In this document: in pieces, positions 16,743 through 25,163 of the stretch
Layout of the letters: each line of letters opens with the position of its first letter
Numbering within the stretch: position 1 is the first letter of the stretch
Assembly (NCBI GenBank): GCA_003552125.1
Contig: PUON01000158.1
Span: forward strand, 1 to 41,243
From: Dehalococcoidia bacterium
GTDB taxonomy: Bacteria > Chloroflexota > Dehalococcoidia > GIF9 > AB-539-J10
Reading direction: 5' to 3'
DNA length: 41,243 bases
Made by a program: the position numbers and the translations under genes
Notes under the pieces: generated by a model
What the model was told of the DNA's origin: nothing
Databases searched by the model: none
Seen by the model: only the letters and a program-made list of their open reading frames with translations

Positions 16743-17621
16743 ATGAGCGACGCAGAGATAGGCATCATAGGAGGAAGTGGCCTTTACCAGATGGCCGATC
16801 TTGCCGACGTGGAGGAGAGGGAGATTGACACGCCCTACGGGCCACCAAGCGATTCAATCGTATTGGGGACCCTTGAGGGACAACGTGTGGCGTTTCTGCC
16901 CCGCCACGGTCGCGGGCACCGCATATCTCCGACCGAGGTGCCCTACCGTGCCAATATCTACGCACTGAAGCTGCTCGGGGTTGAGCGCCTTGTCTCCATC
17001 AATGCGGTGGGCAGCTTCCGGGAAGACATGGCACCGATGGACATCGTGATCCCGGACCAGCTTGTCGATCGCACGGTGCACCGAGTCAACACCTTCTTTC
17101 AGGATGGAATCGTGGCACACATCGGATTCGCCCAGCCTTTCTGCCCCGAGATGCGCGCCCTCGCGTGTGGCGCTGCCATGTCGACGGGCGCAACGGTCCA
17201 TGGCCGCGGAACCCATATAGTCATCGAGGGGCCCCAGTTCTCAACCCTGGCTGAATCGGTCATGTATAGATCCTGGGGCGCGGATATCATCGGCATGACC
17301 TCGCTGCCGGAGGCCAGACTCGCCCGTGAGGCCGAACAGTGCTACGTATCCGTGGCATTCGTGACCGACTATGACTGCTGGCACCCGACCCATGGATCGG
17401 TCACCACGGACATGATTCTTTCATGCCTTCTGAAGGGAGCTGAGACCGCCCGTTCAATCGTTCGCAACCTGCTATGCAATTTGCCGGCAGGACGATCCTG
17501 CGGGTGTGGTTCAGCATTAGGCGACGCCATAGTCACACCGGCACATCTGGTGCCTGAAGCAACCCGGTTGAAGCTGGAACCTATTACTGGCCGCTATCTA
17601 CCCGGGCCACCACAATGGTGA
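16743..17621 (+). CDS. mtnP: S-methyl-5'-thioadenosine phosphorylase MtnP
   Basis: 292 aa. MtnP cleaves methylthioadenosine with phosphate to adenine and methylthioribose-1-phosphate, the substrate of MtnA. Family blocks are IGIIGGSGLYQM, LPRHGRGHRISPTEVPYRANIY, EGPQFSTLAES, IGMTSLPEARLAREAE and VTDYDCWH. The Asp-Cys-Trp region favours MTA phosphorylase over inosine/guanosine phosphorylase. The ATG has GGGGAGAG upstream. It is about 20 aa longer than many homologues, with a Cys-containing insert near residue 248 (GRSCGCGSA). Confidence 0.92.
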   Translation: MSDAEIGIIGGSGLYQMADLADVEEREIDTPYGPPSDSIVLGTLEGQRVAFLPRHGRGHRISPTEVPYRANIYALKLLGVERLVSINAVGSFREDMAPMDIVIPDQLVDRTVHRVNTFFQDGIVAHIGFAQPFCPEMRALACGAAMSTGATVHGRGTHIVIEGPQFSTLAESVMYRSWGADIIGMTSLPEARLAREAEQCYVSVAFVTDYDCWHPTHGSVTTDMILSCLLKGAETARSIVRNLLCNLPAGRSCGCGSALGDAIVTPAHLVPEATRLKLEPITGRYLPGPPQW

Positions 17622-17713
17622 TGGAGATCGCATCGGTAGCCCATTCCTTGATCCCGTCGCAAATACTACCCGCGCACATGGCAGTAAGGAAGGCACCCCG
17701 GTAGGCGCACAAA

Positions 17714-18232
17714 ATGCGAATAATCATCAGCCCATTGGACATTGACCGGAAACTCGCGCAGAAGATCATTCGTCGTCTGCAGGACGTACTTCCGTGGGAA
17801 TTCGCGGTTTCGTCTGAGCGTGCCCCCAATACCCCCGCAGGGGGAGCGTTACCCGTGGAACAGGTCTTCGCGATGATGGGCGCGTGTGGCCGGAGCAATG
17901 ACGTTACCGTCGCTGTGACATCACGCGATCTTACCGCGCAAGGATTCGAGTACGTCTACGGCTACGCCGCTCCAAGACAGCGAGCTGCCGTGGTTTCCCT
18001 GTACAGACTCGTCGATGGAATGCACCGCAGTGCCCTCCTTGTGGAACGTGCATCGAAAGAAGTGCTGCACGAGGCTGGTCATGTTCTCGGACTGGGGCAC
18101 TGTGACGACGCAGGATGTGTCATGGCTTACTCGCAGACGCTACAGGACACCGATATCAAGCCCTGCCAGTATTGTGCCAACTGTCTCAGGGAGCTTTCGC
18201 GAATGCCGGAAACCTTGCCTGAGGAGAATTGA
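17714..18232 (+). CDS. Archaemetzincin-type zinc metalloprotease
   Basis: 172 aa. The full archaemetzincin signature is present: HEAGHVLGLGHC, then a Cys four residues on and a Met (GCVMAYS), then CQYCANC. This gives the catalytic HExxHxxGxxH zinc site, the Met-turn and a second structural Zn site. No signal peptide is seen, so it is probably cytosolic. The family is widespread in archaea and animals and patchy in bacteria; natural substrates are not known. It lies 8 bp upstream of the acyl-CoA dehydrogenase and is probably cotranscribed with it. Confidence 0.92.
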   Translation: MRIIISPLDIDRKLAQKIIRRLQDVLPWEFAVSSERAPNTPAGGALPVEQVFAMMGACGRSNDVTVAVTSRDLTAQGFEYVYGYAAPRQRAAVVSLYRLVDGMHRSALLVERASKEVLHEAGHVLGLGHCDDAGCVMAYSQTLQDTDIKPCQYCANCLRELSRMPETLPEEN

Positions 18233-18240
18233 GGGGGGAG

Positions 18241-19383
18241 ATGGACTTCGATCATGATGAACAACAGAGTCTCTTTCGTGCAGCGGTGCGCGAGTTCGTT
18301 AACTCCGAAGTAGTGCCTCATGCGGCGCGCTGGGAAGATGAAGAACGCTTCCCATGGGAGACGTGGCATCAACTGGCTGAACTGGGTCTCTGCAGTCTTG
18401 CGCTTCCGGAGGAATACGGTGGTGGAGGCAGCGGCAAGATGATGCTGTGTATTGCGACCGAGGAACTCGCGCGGGCATCGGGCGGACTCTCTGTCGCGTA
18501 CCTGGTGAGTTGCGGCGTGGCAATGGATGGCATTTGTATGCATGGCACCCCGGAACAGAAAGGAGACTACATTCCCAGGTGCGCACGCGGAGAAGTCGCC
18601 TGTTTCGCTCTCACCGAGCCGGACGGCGGCAGTGATGTCGCCCCGATGCGCATGCGGTATCAAACCACGAACGATGGCTTTGTGCTGAACGGCTCGAAGA
18701 CGTTCATCAGCAACGGAGAAGAGGCATCCTTCGGCGTAGTCTTTGCCACAAAGGATCCAGAGATGGGCCATCGTGGTGTGAGCGCGTTTGTATTCGAGCG
18801 CGACGTGCCAGGATTTACCGTCGGCAAACGGGAACGCAAGACCGGGCAGCACTGCTCATCGACCAATGAACTGATCTTCGATGAGTACAAGGTGCCGCGG
18901 GATGCGCTCATCGGCCAGGAGGGGGAAGGACTGATAATCGCTCTGGAATCCATCGACAAGAGTCGTGTCAGTGTGGCCGCCCAGGCCCTGGGCATCGCCC
19001 GGGCTGCGTACGACGAAATGGTACGCTACGCGACAGAGCGGCGCGCGTTCGGCAAGGCGCTGGGACAGCAGCAGGCTATCCAGTGGATGATTGCGGACTC
19101 AGCAACGGAACTGGAAGCGGCTCGACTGCTCACCTACCGGGCCGCATGGCTTATTGATCAGGGCAACCTTGCCATCAAAGAGTCAGCCATGGCGAAGCTG
19201 TACGCGAGCGAAGCAGCCGGCAGGATCTGCCATCGCGCAGTGCAGGTATTCGGTGGCATCGGCTACACGCGCGATGCCGCGGTAGAGCGTTACGCTCGGG
19301 ATCAACGTGTCACGGAGATATACGAGGGTACGTCCGAAATGCAGCGATGGGCGATCGCACGACAGGTCCTTGGAGTCAAGTGA
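18241..19383 (+). CDS. Acyl-CoA dehydrogenase
   Basis: 380 aa FAD enzyme that makes trans-2-enoyl-CoA. The first helical domain runs to about residue 120. The FAD-binding signature ACFALTEPDGGSDVAPM is next, then NGSKTFISNGEEAS and the C-terminal QVFGGIGYTRD. The catalytic base is the Glu of IYEGTSEMQR, the position used in short/medium-chain enzymes. ATG 18241 is chosen because GGGGGGAG precedes it; the track starts at a TTG overlapping the archaemetzincin stop. Chain length is not readable. Electrons would go to an ETF not encoded here. Confidence 0.93.
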   Translation: MDFDHDEQQSLFRAAVREFVNSEVVPHAARWEDEERFPWETWHQLAELGLCSLALPEEYGGGGSGKMMLCIATEELARASGGLSVAYLVSCGVAMDGICMHGTPEQKGDYIPRCARGEVACFALTEPDGGSDVAPMRMRYQTTNDGFVLNGSKTFISNGEEASFGVVFATKDPEMGHRGVSAFVFERDVPGFTVGKRERKTGQHCSSTNELIFDEYKVPRDALIGQEGEGLIIALESIDKSRVSVAAQALGIARAAYDEMVRYATERRAFGKALGQQQAIQWMIADSATELEAARLLTYRAAWLIDQGNLAIKESAMAKLYASEAAGRICHRAVQVFGGIGYTRDAAVERYARDQRVTEIYEGTSEMQRWAIARQVLGVK

Positions 19384-19426
19384 TACAGTCGCAGCCTGTT
19401 CGTGGCTATGGAGACTGAAGATACGC

Positions 19427-19435
19427 TGATATAAT
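19427..19435 (+). promoter_or_regulatory. Extended -10 promoter of the thiolase-to-phosphohexomutase operon
   Basis: TGATATAAT is a perfect extended -10 (TGn plus TATAAT). No good -35 is visible. It gives a leader of about 27 nt that contains an AGGAGG site before the thiolase ATG. Confidence 0.55.
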
Positions 19436-19469
19436 CAGGCTGTCAGCCTGCACAAGGAGGTACAGACAC

Positions 19470-20645
19470 ATGAGAAAGGTAGCAATAGCCGGCGTCGGGC
19501 ATACACCCTTTACGTTCGCGGCAGAGAAGTCCTCGGTTGAGCTCTTCAACGAGGCCGCGATGGACGCCATCATTGAATCGGGCATCTCAGCTAAGGACAT
19601 CCAGGCGCTTTACGTAGGCAATGTCCTTGGTGATTTCTCCGAAGCACAGATCATGATTCAATCCTACATCGCAGACGATCTGGGAGCCACCAACATACCA
19701 GCGACGCGATACGAGGGTGCCTGCGCTTCGGCCAGCCTGGCCATACGCGATGCGTTCATGTGGGTTGCTTCGGGATTCTACGACATTGTACTCGTCGGCG
19801 GTGTGGAGACATCGGCAAAGATGGGTACTCCCCTGGCAACACGCACTTTTGCGATGGCACACGATTCCCATTACGAGTACCCGGCAGGGCTCACCTTCCC
19901 CGGATTGTTCGCCATGCTCGCCCACCTGTACACAGCCAAGTACGACGTTCCGCTCGAGAAGCTTAAGGAGCAGATGGCGATGGTGACTGTGCAATCGCAC
20001 AAGTACGGTGTACACAACAAGTACGCACAGTTCCAAAAGGAAATAACCGTCGAGGATGTGCTCAAGAGCTTCATGGTCTGTAGCCCGTTGCAACTCTACG
20101 ATTGCTGTCCGTTTTCCGATGGGGCAGCCGCAATGGTACTGGCATCGGAGGATGTCGCTAAGAAGCTCACGAAGAAGCCCGTGTACATCGCCGGAGTAGG
20201 ACAGTCCTCATCCGGCAAGCTGAGTGCGCAGAAGGACTACGCTCCCAGGATACGCGCACGCGAGGTATCGGTGAAGCAGGCTTACGACATGGCAGGCATC
20301 GGACCTGATGACGTCGATTTGTGCGAGCTGCACGACTGTTTCAGTATCGCCAGCATCATTGCGGTCGAAAGCCTCGGCTTTGCCGAATTCGGCAAGGGCG
20401 GCGAGATGTGGGAGACGGGACAGGCTGACCGGGGAGGCAAAGTAGCCATCAACATGTCCGGTGGGCTGAAGTCCAAGGGCCACCCCATTGGTGCGACTGG
20501 CGCCTCGCAGGCGGTTGACATCGTCCACCAGATGCGTGGCGAAGCTGAACCAGGTCGACAGGTCGAGGACGTCAAGATTGGACTGACCGACACTCTTGGC
20601 GGTGACGGAGTGCTGTGCAACATGGTGCTCAAGCGGGGCTGGTAG
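19470..20645 (+). CDS. Thiolase-family acetyl-CoA C-acyltransferase
   Basis: 391 aa. The nucleophile is the Cys of EGACASASLAIRDA; the HDCFSIA block and the C-terminal SKGHPIGATGASQAVD follow the SCP2/archaeal-thiolase type rather than the FadA type. The Ala-rich N-terminus begins AIAGVGHTPF. The DUF35 zinc-ribbon protein directly downstream is the usual partner of this class; in archaea such pairs condense acetyl-CoA and channel acetoacetyl-CoA to HMG-CoA synthase. No HMG-CoA synthase is in this window, so the product here is open. An AGGAGG site precedes the ATG. Confidence 0.9.
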   Translation: MRKVAIAGVGHTPFTFAAEKSSVELFNEAAMDAIIESGISAKDIQALYVGNVLGDFSEAQIMIQSYIADDLGATNIPATRYEGACASASLAIRDAFMWVASGFYDIVLVGGVETSAKMGTPLATRTFAMAHDSHYEYPAGLTFPGLFAMLAHLYTAKYDVPLEKLKEQMAMVTVQSHKYGVHNKYAQFQKEITVEDVLKSFMVCSPLQLYDCCPFSDGAAAMVLASEDVAKKLTKKPVYIAGVGQSSSGKLSAQKDYAPRIRAREVSVKQAYDMAGIGPDDVDLCELHDCFSIASIIAVESLGFAEFGKGGEMWETGQADRGGKVAINMSGGLKSKGHPIGATGASQAVDIVHQMRGEAEPGRQVEDVKIGLTDTLGGDGVLCNMVLKRGW

Positions 20646-20666
20646 GCTCCAGAGAGGAGACGCACG

Positions 20667-21098
20667 ATGGAATATAAGCTGACGTTCAAGGAGTACAACA
20701 AGTCACTTAAGAAGGGGAAACTCCTCGGGCTCAAGTGCAACGACTGCGGCAACTACACATGTCCACCCAAGATGGCCTGTCAGGAATGCGGATCGACGAA
20801 TATGGATGTCGAGCAGTTGAAGGGTAGCGGCAAGGTAGTCACTTTCACCGTATCGTTCGTGCCCGCGGAGGGCAGGGACGCGGAGGTGCCCTACACCGTA
20901 GTTATGGTCGAACTCGACGAAGGTCCGTGGCTTCTCGGAAACCTTACCGATATCGATCCCAACAAGGTTACCGTGGACCTCATCGGCAAGCCCGTGCAGC
21001 TCGGTTCCAAGATGAAGGCATTGCCTGGCGATGTCTACATGATGGGTGATAAGGAGGCGGAGGGGGCATTTGCCAGACCAACGTTCGTGTTCGCCTAA
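20667..21098 (+). CDS. DUF35 OB-fold/zinc-ribbon acyl-CoA-binding partner of thiolase
   Basis: 143 aa. A rubredoxin-like zinc ribbon (CNDCG with CQECGS about ten residues on) is followed by an OB-fold segment (GKVVTFTVSFVPAEG, VELDEGPWLLGNL). This is the DUF35/Zn-ribbon OB protein that bridges thiolase subunits and holds the CoA arm. The 21-bp gap to the thiolase and the shared strand support a complex. The 3' end overlaps the next gene. Confidence 0.9.
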   Translation: MEYKLTFKEYNKSLKKGKLLGLKCNDCGNYTCPPKMACQECGSTNMDVEQLKGSGKVVTFTVSFVPAEGRDAEVPYTVVMVELDEGPWLLGNLTDIDPNKVTVDLIGKPVQLGSKMKALPGDVYMMGDKEAEGAFARPTFVFA

Positions 21099-22674
21099 GG
21101 AACCGACCGGGCATTCTCCTTCCCCCGCAACTGAAGAACTGGCAGGGGCACTGAGGTCAACGGAGGCGTACCCGCACCAACCGGGTGCTATCGATTTCAC
21201 TCAGACCCAGATGTCCCTGCTCTTCCTTGCGGACGATCTCGTCTACAAAGTCAAGAAGCCGGTCAACCTCGGCTATGTGGACTACTCGACATTCGAAGCG
21301 AGACGCCGGTACTGTGAACACGAGGTCCAGCTCAACCGTCGGCTGTGTCCCAGCGCCTACCTTGGCGTCGTGCCGATCACACGCGAACCCAACGGACGGC
21401 TGCGCGTCGAGGGAGAGGGACAGGTCGTAGAGCACGCAGTGAAGATGCGGCGACTGCCGCAGGAACGGATGCTGGACCACCTGCTGCGTGAGGGTCATGT
21501 CACCGGTGCGATGATGGAGGCCATCGCCGCACGCCTGGCCTCGTTTCACTGTGAGGCGGCTACGTCGCCGGAGATATCTGCATTCGGGACCATCGAAGCT
21601 ATTCGTTTCAACACGGATGAGAACTTCGAACAGACGCTGCCCAACATCGGAACCACAGTTCGGCAATCAGATCATTCCCTGTTGCGCGACCATACGAACG
21701 ACTTCCTCCAGTCTCACGCTGCATTGCTGCAGCGACGAGTGGAGCGGAATCGAATCCGCGACTGCCACGGAGATCTGCATGCAGCTCACGTGTGTATGAC
21801 GGATGACATCTGCATCTACGACTGCATAGAGTTCAATGACCGGTTCAGATACGGGGACATTGCCTCGGAAATAGCGTTTCTCGCAATGGATCTCGACCGA
21901 TACCGGAGACGCGATCTGTCCGATACGTTTTCGAACGCATATGCCAGGATCTCCGCAGACGGCGAGATAGCGGAGTTGATGTCATTCTATAAATGCTACC
22001 GCGCGGTGATACGTGGCAAGGTGGAGGGTTTCAAGCTGGGTGACTCTATGATCCCTGAAGAGGATAGAAATCGGGCCAAGTGGCTCGCGCGTACGTACTT
22101 CGAACTGGCACGCAGCTACATCAGGGGCAAAGGACTCCTCGTCATCATGTCCGGCCTAACGGCCTCAGGGAAGAGCACGGTGGCCGATGGACTCGGCCAA
22201 CTGCTCGCCGGCACGGTGATATCGTCGGATGTCGTACGTAAGGAACTGGCAGGACTCCCAATCGATACCCACCGGTATGAATCATTCGGTGAGGGTATCT
22301 ACTCGCCCGAATGGACGCGGCGCACGTACGACGAGATGCTGCGCCGGTCAAAGCAGGTGCTCGCCTCGGGAGGTCATGCTATCCTTGATGCATCGTTCCT
22401 CAGATCACACCAACGCACACGGGCGATCAAGATGGCGCGGCAAATGGGAGTCAGGGCAGTTCTTATCGAATGCGATGCACCCTACGAGGTGCTGGCACAG
22501 CGACTTCTCGACAGGCCGGCTGAGGAAACCATCTCAGACGCGAGACCGGAGATTCTTGAGGCACAAATCTCAAGCCGCGAGGAAGTTGCCGAATTCTCGG
22601 ACGACGATCACATCCGTATCGACGCAACACAGGACAGCGAAACCATCCTGGAGGGATTATGGACCGGACTCTAG
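21070..22674 (+). CDS. Bifunctional phosphotransferase (APH-like) / P-loop kinase
   Basis: About 534 aa, a two-domain protein. Residues about 1-330 are an aminoglycoside-phosphotransferase-like fold of the COG2187 type (VYKVKKPVNLGYVDYSTFEA, CEHEVQLNRRLCP, then RDCHGDLHAAHVC and IYDCIEFNDRFRYGD). Residues about 360-534 are a COG0645 P-loop kinase with Walker A GLTASGKS. The substrate is unknown. Start: the track uses GTG 21046, but TTG 21070 has GGAGG six bases upstream and gives a family-like N-terminus; neither is an ATG. The gene overlaps DUF35 by 29 bp and sahH by 16 bp, so it is firmly within the operon. Confidence 0.82.
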   Translation: MPDQRSCSPKEPTGHSPSPATEELAGALRSTEAYPHQPGAIDFTQTQMSLLFLADDLVYKVKKPVNLGYVDYSTFEARRRYCEHEVQLNRRLCPSAYLGVVPITREPNGRLRVEGEGQVVEHAVKMRRLPQERMLDHLLREGHVTGAMMEAIAARLASFHCEAATSPEISAFGTIEAIRFNTDENFEQTLPNIGTTVRQSDHSLLRDHTNDFLQSHAALLQRRVERNRIRDCHGDLHAAHVCMTDDICIYDCIEFNDRFRYGDIASEIAFLAMDLDRYRRRDLSDTFSNAYARISADGEIAELMSFYKCYRAVIRGKVEGFKLGDSMIPEEDRNRAKWLARTYFELARSYIRGKGLLVIMSGLTASGKSTVADGLGQLLAGTVISSDVVRKELAGLPIDTHRYESFGEGIYSPEWTRRTYDEMLRRSKQVLASGGHAILDASFLRSHQRTRAIKMARQMGVRAVLIECDAPYEVLAQRLLDRPAEETISDARPEILEAQISSREEVAEFSDDDHIRIDATQDSETILEGLWTGL

Positions 22675-23933
22675 ACACCAGCCACTATGACATCAAGGAT
22701 CTGTCGCTGGCCCCGGAGGGCCAGAAGAGTATCGATTGGGCCTCTCTGAACATGCCGGTGCTGGCACAAATCCGCCAGCGCTTCACGGATGAAAAACCTC
22801 TCCGCGACGTGCGCATCGCAGCATGCCTGCATGTCACCACCGAGACCGCCAATCTCATGCTTACGCTGAAGGATGGAGGTGCTGATGTGGTGCTCTGCGC
22901 CTCCAATCCCCTGAGCACTCAGGACGAGGTGGCCGCGGCACTCGTGACCCGCGGAATTGCCGTTCACGCGATCAGAGCTGAAGACAACGATCAGTATTAT
23001 CGACACATCATCGCCGCAATCCAGCATTCACCTCACATCACTATGGATGATGGTGCTGACGTGGTGTCCACGCTACATCAGAAGTATCCGGAGCTGCTTG
23101 CACAGGTCGTGGGTGGTACTGAAGAGACAACCACAGGTGTGATCCGACTGCGCAACCTCGCCCGCCAGGGGAAGCTGGGCTATCCGGTCATCTCCGTGAA
23201 CGACGCGAAGACCAAACATTTCTTTGACAACCGGTATGGCACGGGGCAGAGCACTCTCGATGGCATCACGCGTGCGACGAATCTGCTGTGGGCCGGGGCT
23301 CGCGTCGTGATATGCGGCTACGGCTGGTGCGGACGTGGCGTTGCGCGAAGGGCACAGGGTATGGGCAGCCGCGTCATCGTTACGGAAGTCGACCCTATTG
23401 CTGCACTTGAGGCTGTAATGGACGGTTATGATGTGATGCCCCTTGCCGATGCCGCTCCGCTGGGAGACGTGTTCATCACAGTTACGGGGAACACCAACGT
23501 CATCGACAGGCAGCACTTCGACCGCATGAAGGATGGAGCCATTATGGCCAACAGCGGTCATTTCGATGTCGAAGTGGCCGTTGGCGGACTGCGAGAGATG
23601 GCAAGCCGCGTTACCGAAGTCCGTCCCATGGTGGAGGAACACCTGATGCCCGATGGCCGCAAACTCTATCTGCTCGCCCAGGGTCGACTGGTCAACCTTG
23701 CAGCGGCCGAAGGACATCCGGCGAGCGTCATGGACATGAGCTTTGCGAACCAGGCACTGTCAGCGGAATACCTCATCAGCAACAGCGGTTCCCTATCGCC
23801 GGATGTTTACGACGTCCCTGCAGTTATCGATGAGGAGATAGGCAGGCTCAAGCTGCAGACCATGGGAATTGAGATCGACACGCTGACCGAAGCCCAGATC
23901 GCCTACCTGGCAAGCTGGGAATCCGGCACGTAG
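22659..23933 (+). CDS. ahcY: S-adenosyl-L-homocysteine hydrolase
   Basis: 424 aa NAD-dependent enzyme that splits SAH to adenosine and homocysteine. Blocks seen: [49 protein letters not shown], the Lys/Asp pair in [22 protein letters not shown], the NAD motif [12 protein letters not shown] and the C-terminal [14 protein letters not shown]. The length and lack of the about 40-residue insert put it with the archaeal/thermophile short form. An inosine-homocysteine hydrolase role is possible. GGAGGGA precedes the ATG. It directly precedes metK. Confidence 0.93.
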   Translation: MDRTLDTSHYDIKDLSLAPEGQKSIDWASLNMPVLAQIRQRFTDEKPLRDVRIAACLHVTTETANLMLTLKDGGADVVLCASNPLSTQDEVAAALVTRGIAVHAIRAEDNDQYYRHIIAAIQHSPHITMDDGADVVSTLHQKYPELLAQVVGGTEETTTGVIRLRNLARQGKLGYPVISVNDAKTKHFFDNRYGTGQSTLDGITRATNLLWAGARVVICGYGWCGRGVARRAQGMGSRVIVTEVDPIAALEAVMDGYDVMPLADAAPLGDVFITVTGNTNVIDRQHFDRMKDGAIMANSGHFDVEVAVGGLREMASRVTEVRPMVEEHLMPDGRKLYLLAQGRLVNLAAAEGHPASVMDMSFANQALSAEYLISNSGSLSPDVYDVPAVIDEEIGRLKLQTMGIEIDTLTEAQIAYLASWESGT

Positions 23934-23950
23934 GGTTTGAAGGAGGACAA

Positions 23951-25162
23951 ATGCCCAACAGTTTCTGCTCATCCAGTTCTTACCTCATCACCTCGGAATC
24001 GGTCACCGAAGGACACCCTGACAAGCTGTGCGACCAGATCTCCGATGCCATACTTGACGCAATACTGGACAAGGATCCGCACGCGCATGTGGCATGTGAG
24101 GTTGCAGCTGCCATGGGAGTCATTCTCGTGCTGGGCGAGGTTACATGCGAGGGTTATGTCGAGATACCTGAGATAGTACGCAACGTGATCAAGGACGTTG
24201 GATACACCAAACCAGAGTACGGCTTCGACTATCGAACCTGCGGCATTATGGTGTCGCTTAAGCAGCAATCGGCAGACATCGCAGCGGGCGTCAATCAATC
24301 CATGGAGGTAAGGTCGACCGAGTCTGCAGACGCAGACCTTGACACCACGGGCGCGGGAGACCAGGGGATGATGGTGGGCTACGCCTGCAACGAGACAGCG
24401 GAGCACATGCCGCTTCCAGCCTTGCTGGCGCACAGACTGTGCCGGCGGCTGGCCGAGGTGCGAAAGAATGGCACTATCCCCTACCTTCGTCCCGACGGCA
24501 AGTCGCAGGTCACCATCGAGTATCAGCATGGAATCCCGAAACGCATTGTCTGCCTCGTAATCGGCGCTCACCACGATGACGGCATTGACCGTGCCACGAT
24601 CGAACGGGATATACGGCGGGAAGTGGTAGATGCGGTTGTTCCCCAGGAACTGATGACCGCCGAGACTGCCGTATACGTGAACACCGCGGGACAGTTCGTC
24701 ATAGGGGGTCCGGTCAGCGATACGGGTTTCACAGGCCGCAAGATAATTGTCGATTCGTATGGCTCGGTCTGCCCTCACGGCGGCGGCGCGTTCTCGGGCA
24801 AGGACCCGACTAAGGTCGATCGCTCGGCGGCATACATGGCACGCTACGCTGCGAAGAACGTCGTGGCTGCAGGACTGGCGGATTACGCAGTGCTGCAGGT
24901 GGCCTACACAATAGGTAAGGCCCACCCATTGTCCATCTCCGTTGAGACCCTCGGCACGGGCAAGGTTCCCGACACGGTCATTGAGGACCTCATCACGAAG
25001 CACTTCGACTTTCGGCCGGAAGCTATCATCCGATACCTCGACCTGCGGCGCCCCATCTATCAGCAGGTCGCAGCCTACGGTCACTTTGGCAGGACCGATC
25101 TTGACCTACCCTGGGAGAAAACGGACAAGGTTGAATTGCTACGCAGAGAAGCGGGGGTGTGA
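23951..25162 (+). CDS. metK: S-adenosylmethionine synthetase
   Basis: 403 aa; makes SAM from methionine and ATP. Motifs: [19 protein letters not shown] (methionine/ATP region), [12 protein letters not shown], then [20 protein letters not shown] (P-loop-like Gly-rich motif), and the C-terminal [19 protein letters not shown]. All key residues I can identify are present. The ATG has AAGGAGGACAA. It lies 17 bp after ahcY, so SAM formation and SAH removal are co-expressed. Confidence 0.95.
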   Translation: MPNSFCSSSSYLITSESVTEGHPDKLCDQISDAILDAILDKDPHAHVACEVAAAMGVILVLGEVTCEGYVEIPEIVRNVIKDVGYTKPEYGFDYRTCGIMVSLKQQSADIAAGVNQSMEVRSTESADADLDTTGAGDQGMMVGYACNETAEHMPLPALLAHRLCRRLAEVRKNGTIPYLRPDGKSQVTIEYQHGIPKRIVCLVIGAHHDDGIDRATIERDIRREVVDAVVPQELMTAETAVYVNTAGQFVIGGPVSDTGFTGRKIIVDSYGSVCPHGGGAFSGKDPTKVDRSAAYMARYAAKNVVAAGLADYAVLQVAYTIGKAHPLSISVETLGTGKVPDTVIEDLITKHFDFRPEAIIRYLDLRRPIYQQVAAYGHFGRTDLDLPWEKTDKVELLRREAGV

Positions 25163-25163
25163 C

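Noticed and set aside
23969-25084. 371-codon minus-strand ORF
   Set aside because: Antisense to metK; no motif or ribosome site.
24942-25163. N-terminal extension of the phosphohexomutase ORF
   Set aside because: Lies within metK in another frame; the FGTDGWRAV N-terminus begins at ATG 25164.
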